In this document: piece by piece, positions 22,587 to 34,808 of the stretch
Position numbering within the stretch: position 1 is the first letter of the stretch
Layout of the letters: every line of letters begins with the position of its first letter
Assembly: GCA_027257055.1 (NCBI GenBank)
Contig: JAPVLO010000074.1
Location: 744,001-808,000, forward strand
Length of the DNA stretch: 64,000 nucleotides
Source of the DNA: Cephalopachus bancanus
Lineage: Eukaryota > Chordata > Mammalia > Primates > Tarsiidae
Reading direction: 5' to 3'
Made by a program: the position numbers and the translations under genes
Notes under the pieces: generated by a model
The model's database searches: none
The model's input: the letters and a program-made list of their open reading frames with translations, nothing else
What the model was told of the DNA's origin: nothing

Positions 22587-25500
22587 TAGAAAAACAATTC
22601 CAGAAAAAGAGAACTCAAGCAAAAATTTGTTTAAACCATGTAGAATAGGACTGTTTTTACAACAAAAGAGTCTAGTCATATTCAGATTACTTCCTTGCAT
22701 GGTGAATCTTTGGCATTTACTGTAAGAATAATTCGTAATATGTACAGCTTTATGCACTCATTACTCATCTTTGTGTACGTCTCTCTATAATAATTTACAT
22801 TGTAAATGAATATATAAATAAATAAAATGATGAGACTCAATAGCTAGACTATCTCCCAAGTTTCTTGAGTCTTGCAAGGAGTTTTGCTCCCCACTGCATG
22901 TGGACTGGAACAGGTGGTTCGCCTCGAGGTTATTGTTCCATGTTGATCCACATAAAGTTGGGAGTTAGGGGATGAGTCATGTTAACAACAGATAACCATC
23001 TAATAGCATGAGTACATTACTCTGATTAATAATAAGAGAGATTACTTGGTGCTTCATCTTTGTCTTAGTCTTTTTTTTATTAATTTTAAATCTTACATGA
23101 ATTCTGTGAACTGTTTCAGTATCCTTCTAATAAATTTCAGATTGTTTTGCACACACACAAAATAAAAGTTTGAAAACAATCTATCAACTCTCTCTAGAAA
23201 TCTTAAAGAATCTGTATGCAATTAATTGTTTAGATTTACATAAATGGCTTTACTGATATATATAGATAGATAGATAGATATATGTAGCAATAGTGTATGA
23301 TAGTATTACCTTCAAATGCTCTTCCTTCAGTAAAAGTGACAATTTAGATAATTCCAATTATATATTGGCATAAAAATATCCAAATACAATATAGCAATGC
23401 ACATTGTACAATGTACAATGCTTGATTAAAAAAATGGTTACCTAACCTTTATTTGGTCAAGGAAGAGTGGGTTACTTATTTTGGCAAAACCACCCTTAAT
23501 GTTAATGGACTTTTGATAATCAAAGTTAATGAGCATATATGTATTAAACTCAATTATACCAGGTTTCTGTTTTTTATCTGTACAACACTTATCTCATAGG
23601 GAATATTTAGTATATTGATTATATGATTCAAAAATACTTGAAGTTGATGTTCATGTTTACATAAATTATCAGTAAATGTACCTACTATAATTTGGAAATT
23701 TGTTCAAACTAAATTTTAATAAAGATCTTTATTCTAAATAGCAATAGTTGAATTGATAACACAGAAGTCAATGTGTCTTGTACAGGAACAGATTTTCTTA
23801 GTCAGGGACATGAAACAAAAGATTCCAAGGGTAAATAAAATGATGAACAGTAGTATTTAGTTGAATTATATAGTTTAGTCTTCAAAGTGTTGCATTATTC
23901 AAGAAAAGAATAGACTATGCTACAGAAAATTATAAGTGACATGTTAGATTAGGTTATAATACATATTCCATCATGGTCAATAAAAGGTAATATTCAGTGC
24001 TCATCAGCAAAAAAAATAATATTAATCGAATTAGTCAGAACTGATGATCTAATGAGTTGGCACTGAGAACAATTACCATCCTGTATTTGATGGATGTCGT
24101 AATGATCCAAGGTCATCCTAAAATTGCATTGCAAGGAAGCACAGTAGGAAATTCTACTGTGCTTTCAGTACATCAAAATGGTAGACAAAATTGCTTTATT
24201 CATAGATTCTTTGCCTCAGAATATAAGATTATATCCTTAATATGTGTGTACAATATAAAGATGTATATACAATGTAGGGCTACTCACTCAAATTGGAGGC
24301 AAACAGAATACTAATTGGCAGTATGATTATAAAGACTTTAAAATTTCCTTAGTTTATTTGAACATTGTATTAGCAAAATCAAATTCTACTCTCTTTCCAT
24401 GGGGTAACAGTAGCAAGTGTTTGCCCAAACTCTATTAATACATTTCAGGAAAATGCAAAAAGCTTGGCTGTTCAAGTAACCTATCCATAGGAAAAGTCCA
24501 CTCTTGATTCCCAAACTGAAGAAAACCCATCCAAACCTAAGTCTTCTCTTGAAATGTTATTTCTCCTATACCACCTTGACAAAATCGTTCTTTATCTGGA
24601 ACATGATATATACAAAATCCAGGAGAGAGATTATGACATTCTGTTGATTCAGAACTCTTAATTTCACCACACCCTCCTTAACTTAACACTCATGTAAGTT
24701 AACTGAATCACTCCAGTCCTTGTATTGTTAGTATCAAACTCATTCCATAAATATTTGTTCACAATTTTGGTGCCTGGATTTTAGTCATTCTATATCTTGA
24801 GTTCACTGATATTTACGAGGTACAATTGTCTAGGTATGCCATCTCTCCTCTAATTTGTTCTACAAATACCTGGAACCTTTTAGTCCCAAAGACATATCCC
24901 TGTTCTCGACGTTAGCTAACCATTTATACCCAAGACAATATTCCAGATCATATAAATTACACAAACCTGTGATTAAGATACCTTAACTTATACTCTTCTT
25001 ATTTATACCCACAATTTCTGTCCATTGGGGTTTCTTTGCATATTCATTTACCTTTTAAACTTGACTTTTGCCTAATTTATTTTCACTCTCTAATCAACTT
25101 CTTTCTTCTCTTATTTTTTTCCTAGACTATGGTAAGTTATACTTAAGTTTTTTCACCACAATTTTCTTTTTGTATCATTATTTCAAAATAGCAACCAAAC
25201 AAAACCATAGCATTGATTACAATACTGAGGAATGCTATTATCTAACTTTTTTTTATACTAAAAAGAACTAAGTGCCACAAATAATAGTACACATGATGTC
25301 TACAGATGATAATGCAATTTCAAGGACTTCATATTCAGCTAGACCATCTGCTCTGTGGATTATCTTTTATTTATTTTCTTTTATCAGTGCACTCTGAGAG
25401 TTGAAATATCAGGGCAATCAATCAGCCTGATAAAGATAGGTACCTCTAAGGAGAAATGGGACATAGACACTGATTCACACGATGACAAACATGAGATCAT

Positions 25501-25654
25501 GAAAGGCTACCATATAAACAACTAGGAATAATTCAGCTATTTTCTAACACACTACAAAAAAGATTAAAGTAGGTGGTCATGAGAATATAAAACCTCAGGG
25601 AAATACAGACAAAAGTGAAGTTTGTATGCATTCATTTACTCTTCTATATGGGCC
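22587..25654. other. unassigned AT-rich DNA, about 3 kb
   Basis: No gene found. Features inside are a short (GATA)n at 23263-23281, an imperfect 28-base palindrome at 23394-23421, and a short hairpin at 24137-24164 with 11-bp perfect arms. An 85-codon open frame over the hairpin (24057-24314) has no family resemblance. Confidence 0.5.
24137..24164. other. perfect short hairpin
   Basis: Arms aagcacagtag and ctactgtgctt pair perfectly around the six-base loop gaaatt, and one more G-C and a G-T pair can be added outward. There is no transposon end, terminator context or longer precursor stem around it. Confidence 0.8.
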
Positions 25655-25858
25655 ATCAGAGAGTAAAGTCAGCTGTTCATATCCAGCAATGCAGAACCCA
25701 TGGATACAGAAGTCCAACTTTTCAGTCATGGTTGAATCTGCCTTTGCAGTAACTTGTGGATACTGGAGTGTCCTAGAAGACTTGGACATCTGTGAATTTT
25801 GGTATCTAAGGGGATTTTGGAACCAACTCTTCTCTTCATCAAGAGATGACTGCACTCA
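25655..25858 (+). mobile_element. Tigger/MER2-like DNA transposon relic
   Basis: 'aacccatggatacagaagtc' near the left end and 'gtgaattttggtatctaagg' plus 'ttttggaaccaac' near the right end look like degenerate forms of the two ends of Tigger-type non-autonomous elements, which carry '...ccgtggatacggagggc' and 'ttttggtatccgcgg' phrases. Open frames on both strands here are short and unsupported. Confidence 0.5.
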
Positions 25859-26039
25859 CCACAAAAGTTTGGAAAAAAGTTTCTCTCAGTGAAAGTTTAG
25901 AGGAAAGAGTGGGCACCCCCCCCAAAAAAGAAATAAGTGATCTTACTTACATTCTTCTAGCATATAGAGCAAAAGTTTTAATTTTGAGGGAAGAAGAAGC
26001 AAAGAAGAAAGGTGGATAAGAACAAGAGCATCATATTAC

Positions 26040-26778
26040 ATAGACAGTCTTAGAGACACACTGCCCATGGGGAGGGTCAAAATTACTGAAAAGTCCCTCA
26101 TCTGAGATTTAGGATCCTCCTAGGCCTGAGGCTGAGCTATGACAAACAAAGTATATTTATCTTACACTACCATAGTAGAAAGCACTGGGAAACAAGCAAC
26201 AGCATTCTGCTGCTACTTGTCAAAAAGAAGGGCAAGAGCATGGAGACAGGCCCTCTCTCAGCTCTAAGCCCAAAGGGATGGCCGCAAGCCAATGGTGAGG
26301 GCAACAATAAGAAAAATTATGCAGCAAACAAACTCTTCTCTGGGAACAATGTAATGCTAAAAGAGTTTGAAGCTACTAGTTTATTTGAGGGAAGTATCAG
26401 AACAACAAAACTAAAACCAAGCTCAATTCTGGTTAGACTCAAATCTCCTCCCACCTCCTTCAAAGTCATAGCAGAAGAGACATGTCTATTTTCAAACATG
26501 CATACATACAATATCTGAGTTATAATAAAAAAATTTCAGACCGACACAGAATTAAGGCAGAAAACAGAAAGAGAAAAATCTACTGTCAATAGATAAAACA
26601 ATCAATAGGACCTGACTCAGAAAATAACCCAGATCCTGGAACTATCAGTCAGGGAAATTAAAATAAATATAATTAATATGTTAAAAGTATTAGTAGTAGA
26701 AAGTACGGAAAACTTATATGAAAAATGTCACCAGAGAAGTTGGAAAAAGGTAAATGGAAATGCTTGATTTTAAAAATG
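26040..26778 (+). mobile_element. old L1M 5'UTR/ORF1 relic
   Basis: The right part, 'gatcctggaactatcagtca', 'attaatatgttaaaagta' and 'gaaaatgtcaccagagaagt'-type text, follows the ORF1 region of old L1M. The left part, with 'caagcaacagcattctgctg', fits its 5'UTR. The 92-codon open frame at 26240-26518 belongs to this relic. Confidence 0.55.
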
Positions 26779-26889
26779 ATAATAGAAATAAAGAATATTT
26801 TTAACAGGCTTATCGGTAGTCTTCTATTGAACTGAACTGAAAATTTTCAGGTTAATAACTACTTTCATTCTTATTCATGACTAAAACTA

Positions 26890-26945
26890 TCAACACAGAG
26901 CTTGACATGAAGTGGACACTCAATAGAAGTCTAATTAATAGATTT
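26890..26945 (+). repeat. L2/MIR 3' end scrap
   Basis: 'cagagcttgacatgaagtgg' followed by 'acactcaatagaagtc' resembles the shared 3' tail of L2 and MIR elements. Confidence 0.45.
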
Positions 26946-26984
26946 ATTATTTTAAAAATATTTATCACAAGAGTTCAAGTAATC

Positions 26985-27175
26985 TTTCAAGCAGATTTAT
27001 TGAGGAATAATTTGCAGGCCATAAAGATTTAGCCATTGTAAGTATAAACTTTAACATTTTTAAGTCACTTTACAACGCTGTGCAAATATCAGCAGAATCT
27101 AATTTGAGAACATTTCTAACATACCACAAAAATAGTTCCTACACATTTACAGTCAACCCCTATTATCTATCTCTA
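26985..27175 (-). mobile_element. old L1M 3'UTR fragment
   Basis: The plus strand reads 'gcagatttattgaggaataa', 'ggccataaagatttagcc', 'cgctgtgcaaatatcagc' and 'gagaacatttctaacatacc', in the order of the complement of the common old-L1 3'UTR. Confidence 0.8.
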
Positions 27176-27289
27176 TATCTCTGCTTTTACAAAGTATTTC
27201 TTTATTTATTTTTCTTTTATATCATTATTATGTGCATGTAATGCCAAAGTTAGTTTCTCACTCTTGACTTGCTGTTCTTTAGTATTGAA

Positions 27290-27290
<1 letters not shown>

Positions 27291-27341
<51 letters not shown>
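27291..27341 (+). repeat. (CA)n microsatellite
   Basis: About 25 CA units followed by 'ccgtgtgtgtattc', so the end can fold back on itself. Confidence 0.98.
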
Positions 27342-27342
<1 letters not shown>

Positions 27343-27344
27343 GT

Positions 27345-27688
27345 GTGTGTATTCTAAATATATTATAGGTGGACTAGATGTAATCAGATTCAAAGAGTAA
27401 GTCAAAAACCATTATGTGTATTCCTAAGTGTATTGTGGAAGTAAGTAAAAGGACCCATGCAGAATAACTCAAAGGACTGCTATTTGGAGAGCAAGAGGTA
27501 AAGGAAAAGGTGAATCTTGAAAAGTAAAAGCTGAATCTATCTTAGACTGTTTTATTTAGATCAGAAGTATTCATAAATTGCTACATCAAGGATGAAAAAG
27601 TAAGCATAAACATAACAAGTATTAAACCGATGAATAGTAAGGCTCAACTTCTAAATAACATAGTTATGCCATCTGGGTTACTCTGGTT
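27345..27688. other. unassigned DNA
   Basis: Nothing recognised between the CA repeat and the Alu. Confidence 0.5.
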
Positions 27689-27703
27689 AAGAATATCACT
27701 TCC

Positions 27704-27996
27704 AGCCGGGCTCGGTGGCTCAGCCTGTAATCCTGCGCCTTTGGGAGGCTGAGGTGAGTGGATTGCCTGAGCCCGTGGGTTCGAGACCCGCCTGGGCAGC
27801 GAGACCTCATCTCTACAATGAATCAAAAACATCAGCCGGGCGTGGTAGTGCATGCCTGTAATTCCAGCTACTCGGAAGGCTGAAGCGGAAGGATCGCCGG
27901 AGCCCAGCAGGTCGAGGCTACGGTGGCCGGGAGCGGCCACTGCACTCCAGTCTGGGCGACAGAGTGAGACTCCAACTCAAAAAAAAAAAAAAAAAA
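27704..27996 (+). mobile_element. young Alu SINE with exact 15-bp TSD
   Basis: A full-length window-typical Alu with most CpGs intact. The TSD aagaatatcacttcc is exact at 27689-27703 and 27997-28011, and the A-tail is about 20 long. The pol III B box (gttcgagacc) and a shortened A box (tggctcagcctg) are both readable, so it was derived from an active-type source. Confidence 0.98.
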
Positions 27997-28011
27997 AAGA
28001 ATATCACTTCC

Positions 28012-28690
28012 CTGAAGAGATGGACATCTCAATTTAGTTTTAGGTGTGATATATCCAGACAAAGGAAAGATAACAAGACACATTTGTGATCAGGTCGACC
28101 TTATCAACCAGTAACAGATTTTCTCTGTTACTTGTAGGCAGATAAACTCTCATCTACACAGTTTCTAACTGCTGTCACACATTTATCCTAGCACAAAAGT
28201 ACTTTTGCTGTCAGAGGGCAAAATCCCAGTAGAACTGGTCATTATACTGGATCTGTAATTAAAAAAAAAAAAAAAAAGAATTTGTATCACAGAATCTCAG
28301 TCTATACTAGGTATACTTTAATGAGAGAAAAAAACAAAGAAAAATATATGGAAATATTTGCTTCTATGAAAGCAGTTTCAAAGTACAGCAAATGACTTCC
28401 TCAGAATACTCCACAAATCCAAAATAGTCCTCTTCTGGTATTAATTGCCTAAATTGGCAATAAATTTCTTCTTAATGCAGTTCTCAAATCTCAGCTTTAA
28501 GGAATAAAATCCTTATATTATTTGGTAAATAAAATCTAAATAAAAGGCCACTCACAACATTCATGAGAAAGTGTAGGCTAAAACGTACCGGCAACAGTTT
28601 AAAATAAACAAATAAAACTAAGCCTAAGAAAATCTGCAAAACACAAAAACAATAAAAGTAGGATTAAATATAAAGAAGTGCATTTTTCTA
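28012..28690. other. unassigned AT-rich DNA
   Basis: An A-run at 28260-28277 and no recognisable gene or element. Confidence 0.5.
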
Positions 28691-28696
28691 GAAATG

Positions 28697-29521
28697 TATT
28701 TATTTACTTTTGTTATTTTAAAAATGTGGGTTTACAATTAAGGATTAGGTATACTAATGATAATTGTACATGTAAAGTTTGGGCCTCCCTTTAGTCCCCA
28801 TTTTGCCTGGTTTGAAATCAGGCACTCTATTGATGTTATGTGCTCACCCCGCCCCGCACCTCTGGCAGTTCCTGGCTACTACTAATCCCTTTCTTATAGT
28901 ATTATGGGAAATGTTCAGGGTTTGCTTATAATGAGAATATGTGTACTCTGTTCTTTGTTTCTGCGATAGATCACTGAGTATTATAGACTCTAAATCCATC
29001 TAAGTTGCCGCAAAGTCCATGTTTGTCCTTCTTTATGGCTGAATAATATTTCATCATGTCTATGTACAATCCAGCCTCCCTTTTTGATTAAAAAACTTTG
29101 AACACTTAGGCATAGAGGGAACATACCTGAAAATAGTAAGAATCACCTTCAATAAACCCACATCCAACATATTGCTAAACAGACAGAAATTGGAAGCATT
29201 TCTCCTGAAAACCAGAACAAGACAAGTCTGCACAATCTTTAACCTTCCTGTTCAACACAGTGTTGGAAGTCCTAGCTAGAGTAATTAGAGAAGGGAAGGA
29301 AAATCAGGGGTATCCAAATAGGAAAAGACGAAGCTAAGTTTTCCCTCGTTGCTGGCGATATGATCCTATGCTTCAAAAATCCAAGAGAAGCTGTCAAAAG
29401 CCTCCTTGTGCTGATAAAGGACTTTGACAAAGTATCAGGGTACAAAATAAACATGCAAAAGACATTCGCATTCTTATATACCAACAACAAGCAGGCAGAG
29501 AACCAAATTAAAAAAAGAAAC
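28697..29521 (-). mobile_element. L1 with 5' inversion (twin-priming pattern)
   Basis: The left part, 28697 to about 29090, is an L1 3' end on the minus strand. Its 3'UTR runs 'aaggattaggtatactaatg' to 'cttcttatagtattatggg', and its ORF2 end is recognisable by 'ctttatggctgaataatatt' and 'atccagcctccctttttg'. The right part, about 29090-29521, is on the plus strand and comes from the ORF2 RT region: 'gaacacttaggcatagaggg', a decayed FADD site ('gttgctggcgatatgatcct') and '[18 protein letters not shown]'. One 5'-inverted element gives this arrangement. Possible TSD pieces are gcatttttctagaaat on the left and gcattaatttctaaaag on the right. Confidence 0.72.
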
Positions 29522-29534
29522 GCATTAATTTCTA

Positions 29535-31405
29535 AAAGCAAATATATTGTTTATAGTATTTATAGAAGCAATAAAGAAAATAAAAATTAAGTTTTATACC
29601 AAATGTGCTTTAAAATCGCAAAGAACAGAATACGGGTGAAAATAAAATGAAACTGTCTATTTAGAAATAATTTATGAAAATTTAAAATACATGTCCAAAT
29701 AAATATTTTAGTGGCAGAAGAGACATCTAATCAAACTATGGACACCTTGTAGAATATTACACATTTCTCCCACAATAACCAGGACAAGTGTAAAGCAAAT
29801 AGAAACAATATTCACATAGAATCAAATGAAAAGATAGCAAGCAATTTACATTCATCAAATAGTTGGAAAAAAAACACAAACGCCATAAAATGAGGTGCAA
29901 ATATCTACAACTGAGAGAACTAACACCTTAGGAAAGTTAGTAGAGCACACACACTATTCTAAAGTAATTTGTAACACGCCTCACAAGGAATTAAACATAA
30001 AGCATAAATTGTCATTGGAAAATACCAGATGTATATTGGGGAAAGGATAATCTCCTCAATAAATGGTCCTGGAAAAAGTGGATATCCATTTGCAGAAAAG
30101 TAAAACTAGATCCCTTCTTTCACTGTATCCAAAAATAAAATCATAATAAATTAAAGATTTAAAAATTAAGACTTCAAACTGTGAAACCATGAGAAGAGAA
30201 TTGGGGGAAATGTTTTAGAGCACTAGTGAGGGCAAAGAGTTGTTTAGTAAAACTTCAAAAGCACAGGCAACAATAGTAAAATTGTCAAAGGGAGCTACAT
30301 CAAGCTGTAAAACTTTCACACTGGAAAAGAAATTATCAACAAAGTGAAGAAAATATTTGCAAACTGACAAAGGGGGAGACAGCATATATAAGGAACTTGA
30401 ACAACTCAATAGCAAATGATAATAATAATAATCCTATTCAAAAATGAAAAAAGACCTAACTTGACATTTCTCATAAGAAGTCATACAAAAAACCAACAGG
30501 TATGTAAAAAATGTTCATCATCACTGTTCATCAGAGAAATGTAATTCAAAACCACAGTGAGATATTATCTCACCCCTGTTAAAATGGCAATTATCAAAAA
30601 GCAAAAACATAATAAATGTTGGCAAGGATGTGTAGAAAAGGGAGTCCTTAACACTGTTGATGGAAATGTAAATTAGTAAAGTCATTATGGTAAATAATAT
30701 GTAGGCTCTTGAATACACCAAAAATAGAATAACATATGATCCAGCAATCCCACTGCTGGGAATATATTTGTTTTTCAAAAAAAGGAATTTAGTGTATCAA
30801 AGATATATCTGTATTCCCATGTTTAGTACAACACTATTCACAACCAAAATATGGAATCAACATGTGTCCATCAACAATGAATAGATAAAGAAAATGTAGA
30901 TAAAGAAATATTATTCAGTCTTAAAAAAGACTACAGTCCTGTCATTTGAAGCAACATAAATGAGCCTAAAGAATATTATGTTAAGTGAAATAAGCCAAGC
31001 ACAGAAAGACAAGTGTCATATTTTCATTCATAGGTGAGAGCTAAAAAAAAAAAAAGGATGTCAGATGTCATGGAGGTAATGAGTAAAATGGTGGCTATCA
31101 GAGGCTAGGAATTGGTGGGAGAAGGATATGAGAGGTTGCTTAAGGAGTAGAAAAATACAGCTAAATATAAACAATAAGTTCTAGTGTTTGACAGCAAAGT
31201 AGGGTGACTATAATTAACAATAATTTGTTGAATATTTCAAAGTAGCTAGAAGAGAGGATTCCAAATGTTTTCTTTATGAACAAATGATAACTGTTTGAGG
31301 TGATGGGTATTTCAGCCACCCTGATTTTGATAAATAAGTATGTATTTATCAAAATATCATATGTACCCTATAAATATGTACAACTTTTATGTGTCAGTTA
31401 AAGAA
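29535..31405 (+). mobile_element. old L1 (L1MA/MB-type), ORF2 C-terminus and 3'UTR
   Basis: From about 30030 the order is clear: 'aatggtcctggaaaaagtgg', 'tgcaaactgacaaaggggga', 'gcaatcccactgctgggaat', 'gtgtccatcaacaatgaata' and 'gaagcaacataaatgagcct'. The 3'UTR follows ('agggtgactataattaacaa', 'accctataaatatgtacaac'). The 29535-30030 part is less certain. All frames are broken. It is the same 3'UTR family as 3345-3642. Confidence 0.85.
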
Positions 31406-31409
31406 AACA

Positions 31410-32945
31410 AGAAAAACATCTTCTAGAAAAGCATGAGAGACAATGTAGACAAATAAGAAGACAGGTATGTTATAGAAATAAGTACTTCATACTTCATTAA
31501 AAAGGTCAATTATTTCCAAGTAAATTAACCAAAATAAACAAATAAAAGATTTTACAACTCAATAAACTAATTACTGAAATTCACTAGGAAGATATAAAAA
31601 GCACAATGTTGACAAACAAAATTAATGAGAATTGTACTTATGAAATAATCAAAGTACTAATTAAAACATTATTTTGTTCATAAATGTCTAAATAAAGTCA
31701 TGTAGTACAAGGTACAATCCATGGGAATTAGCATGTGATAAAGGTATCCTTTCATTTTACTGACAAAAGAATGAATCATTTTAAGTGAAATTGGGACAAT
31801 TTGCTCTCTATCTTCAGCAGCCAGAAATGTAATTTTCAAATGGATTAAATATCAAAATATAAAAGCTTTAAGGATGAATATAAAAATCACAAGATAATTG
31901 TTGACATAAACAGAAACATACTTTCAGAATATTTGTAACTGCATAGAAGGCTGCTAAATGTCAAGAAAAAGTCAAAAAGACAATAGAATACAGGATTTTA
32001 ATAGTATTTAACAAAAGGTGAAATAAAATAATCAACACATAGGAACCAAAGCTTAACATCACTGATAATTAGAAAGACACAAATTAAAACATCTATTGAA
32101 GTCATTTTTTTGTGTACTGAATTGGCAAATATTAAAACATATTGATAATATTTATTTATTTATTTATTTATTACTTATTTATTTATTTATTATTTTTTGA
32201 GTTGGAGTCTCACTCTGTTGCCCAGACTGGAGTGCAGTGGCATGCTCCTGGCCACCACAGCCTCAACCTGCTGGGCTCCAGAGATCCTTCCGCCTCAGTC
32301 TTCCAAGTAGCTAGAACTATAGGCTTGCGCTACCACACCTGGCTAATTTTTTTGATTTATTGTAGAGATGAGGTCTCACCACATTGCCCAGGTGGGTCTC
32401 GAACCTGCGGGCTCAAGCAATTCACTCACCTCGGCCTCCTAAAGCACGGGATTACAGGCCGAGCCACCGAGCCTGGCTGATAATATTTATTTTTAGTAAA
32501 ATTAGCATTGATATGCTTTTGTGGGACTCTAAACTGCTCATAATCTTTGAAGGGAATATGGCTTTATCTGTTAAGATTAAAATAAAAATACCATTGGAAT
32601 CAGCACATTAAAATCACACATAAAAAATAAATGTATTGATATAAAACCTTCCCAAGATATATATTTAAGTGAGAAAAATAGTCATTCAACACTATATTTT
32701 TGTTTATAAATGAAATATAAAAGTATGTGTTTATGTAGTTATACATTAATAAATATGCAGAAAATTAGAGATGGAAAGATTCTCCAAGCAGACTGAGATG
32801 GGAAGGGCCCTGTTTAACAAACTATCAGCATTTGCTACCTTTCAAAGGAGGTGGAAATAGGACACAGATGTATTTCTGTAAAGAGAAAACTTGCAAATTT
32901 TAATTTTGTAAATTCAATAAAAAAGTGACATATTAAGGATAGTTT
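31410..32945 (+). mobile_element. old L1ME-type 3' region, split by an Alu
   Basis: Before the Alu, 'aaatggattaaatatcaaaa' and 'catcactgataattagaaag' followed by 'gtactgaattggcaaatatt' match the C-terminal ORF2 order of L1ME. After the Alu, 'tatttaagtgagaaaaatag' and the 3'UTR near 32640-32880 continue it. It is very decayed. Confidence 0.65.
32158..32477 (-). mobile_element. Alu SINE with exact 15-bp TSD
   Basis: A reverse-complement Alu with a TTTA-rich tail and the window-typical 'ttgatttattgtagagatga' linker. The TSD tgataatatttattt is exact at 32143-32157 and 32478-32492. It splits the L1ME relic. A 112-codon open frame across it is Alu-derived. Confidence 0.97.
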
Positions 32946-33520
32946 TCCAATAGTTTTTTCTTCCTACAACAGGGGTCATTCAGGGAGGTACTTGAGTAAC
33001 ATAATTCTAAACCTTACACTAAAGATTGATCTGTTTTAGCCTTCTTCTTGATGAAAAACAAGGTATGTTTTTCATGTTAGTAAGGTCAGTTGAGTTTCTG
33101 TGCTCCAGGCAAAGGGTAGAGGGCATTGCTAAATAATGAATAAATGGATGAATGAATGTCTTTAACTTTCAATATCTACCTCCTTTTCAGACATTTTGTC
33201 TCACTTATAGCCACTCCTTACTGTTTCAGTGCTTTATCAACTTCACTTTCCACCCAGTTAACCAGGAGCAATTTCCCATCACTCTACATAGACAAACCTA
33301 ATGTTTTACACCCTAAAGACTTTTTAATTCACAATTTATCTCTCAATCCTGCTTGGTCACAAACTGATGAAAGTAAATCTTAGTTCATTAAATTAACTAA
33401 TTTTTTGCCAATCATCCTGAAGATACCTACTCCAATTTAATCTATGTTAATTATTAAATGAGATAGTTTGATAAATATTTCAACCATTGAAAAATATATG
33501 ATAATTAACATAATTATATG
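32946..33520. other. unassigned DNA
   Basis: No gene or repeat recognised. A 75-codon open frame at 33156-33383 has no family resemblance. Confidence 0.5.
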
Positions 33521-33524
33521 CCTA

Positions 33525-33612
33525 ATTCTACTTTAACTCTCACAACATCCTAATAAATAGCTGCTGCTATTTTATTGATAAGGAAACTGAGACACAGATG
33601 TTAATGAATGTG
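33525..33612 (-). repeat. MIR SINE core fragment
   Basis: 'ctcacaacatcctaataaat' followed by 'attttattgataaggaaact' and 'gagacacagatg' is the complement of the conserved MIR core. Confidence 0.7.
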
Positions 33613-34465
33613 AATGTAGCATGAGGAGAAACATATGTAACACATTGTCTAATGATCTGGGTGTAATTTATTAGCATAAAATTTCAGGTATGATGATCAT
33701 GAAATAATGTATTTTGATTAAGTAAAATTTCTTCTTACCCCATACATTATACCTCACAGGCAGTGAACAGATTCAAAGGGGAGAAAAAAAATTAAAGAAT
33801 CCAGAAAACACAACATAATTACTATTTCCAGAATATTAAGAACAATGATATGCTTAATTTTCACTTGCCTCTTGCTTTTCCATATAAACTCACCCCATTT
33901 GAATTGTTATGTGTTCATTATAAAACTTAAAATTTTGGGGTGATATAGCTAATAAATGCTTGACAACAATTAAACTTTTATTGCATCAAGTTCATTAAGT
34001 AAATCCTATCGGACTGTTGGGTTATTGTCAATTTTAACTTGTTCAGGTGTTTCAATTACGATTCAATTTTGCACTGTAATAAGGTAGGTGATAAATGACA
34101 ATGGTTAACAACTGCTATTAAGACTATCCAGGGCAGAACTCCATAAATGTAGAACAATTAGAGTAACAAATGATAGTAGCTATATGCTATTATCTTTACA
34201 TTATTCAATTGATTTACTATAGCATTTTTATAGTCCTATCTAAAAAAATGTTTCACTTGTTTTCATTGGTTTGGGTCGCTGACTTGAGGCCATTTATTTT
34301 TACTTTATTTCTAAAGAAGAATATTAAGAGTTAAGACTTTTGAGGCATACATATCAAACAATATGGAGAGGTACTTGTGAGTTACTGACTTTGCTACATG
34401 TACCAGAAAGTGGAATTTAAAACTCAAGGTCAACAACTATTTTGTTGGGATAGTTGGTTTGGGTT
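33613..34465. other. unassigned AT-rich DNA
   Basis: Nothing recognised. Confidence 0.5.
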
Positions 34466-34469
34466 TTTT

Positions 34470-34808
34470 TGTAATTATTTTCATTTTATTTTATTGTAGA
34501 GATGTGGGGTACAAGTGAAGATTAACTACATAAGTTGACTATATGCAGATGAATTCTGGACTTCTAACTAGCCCTCACTGCCCCTGGTAGTGGACCAGGT
34601 TCCTTTGGTATTGCCACGTGCACCCCACCTTCCTTCCTCTATCCTTCCCTCCATCCCTCCTCGAGCAGCGCCCAGTGACTGCGGGTTCCTCCCTTGTGTT
34701 AATGTGACTAATGTTCAGAACATGTTTTTGAGTGATAACATGTGGTATTCAGTTCTTTGTTTCGGTAATAGTTCACTTAGTATTAGGGTCTCTAACGCCA
34801 CATGACTA
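34470..34808 (-). mobile_element. L1 3' end, antisense
   Basis: A T-rich left end (the A-tail on the minus strand), then 'gtggggtacaagtgaagatt', a C/T-rich 3'UTR ('ttccttcctctatccttccc') and the ORF2 end ('atgtggtattcagttctttg', 'cacttagtattagggtctct'). It is a short 5'-truncated copy. Its 3'UTR differs from that of the full-length L1 at 54.2 kb. Confidence 0.87.

Noticed and set aside
27291..27360. CA run followed by GTGTGTG as a possible functional hairpin
   Set aside because: It is a microsatellite with a short complementary end, explained by slippage.
32142..32480. 112-codon plus-strand frame
   Set aside because: It is the antisense Alu at 32158-32477, as are similar frames at 50361-50723, 62524-62820 and 47883-48203.
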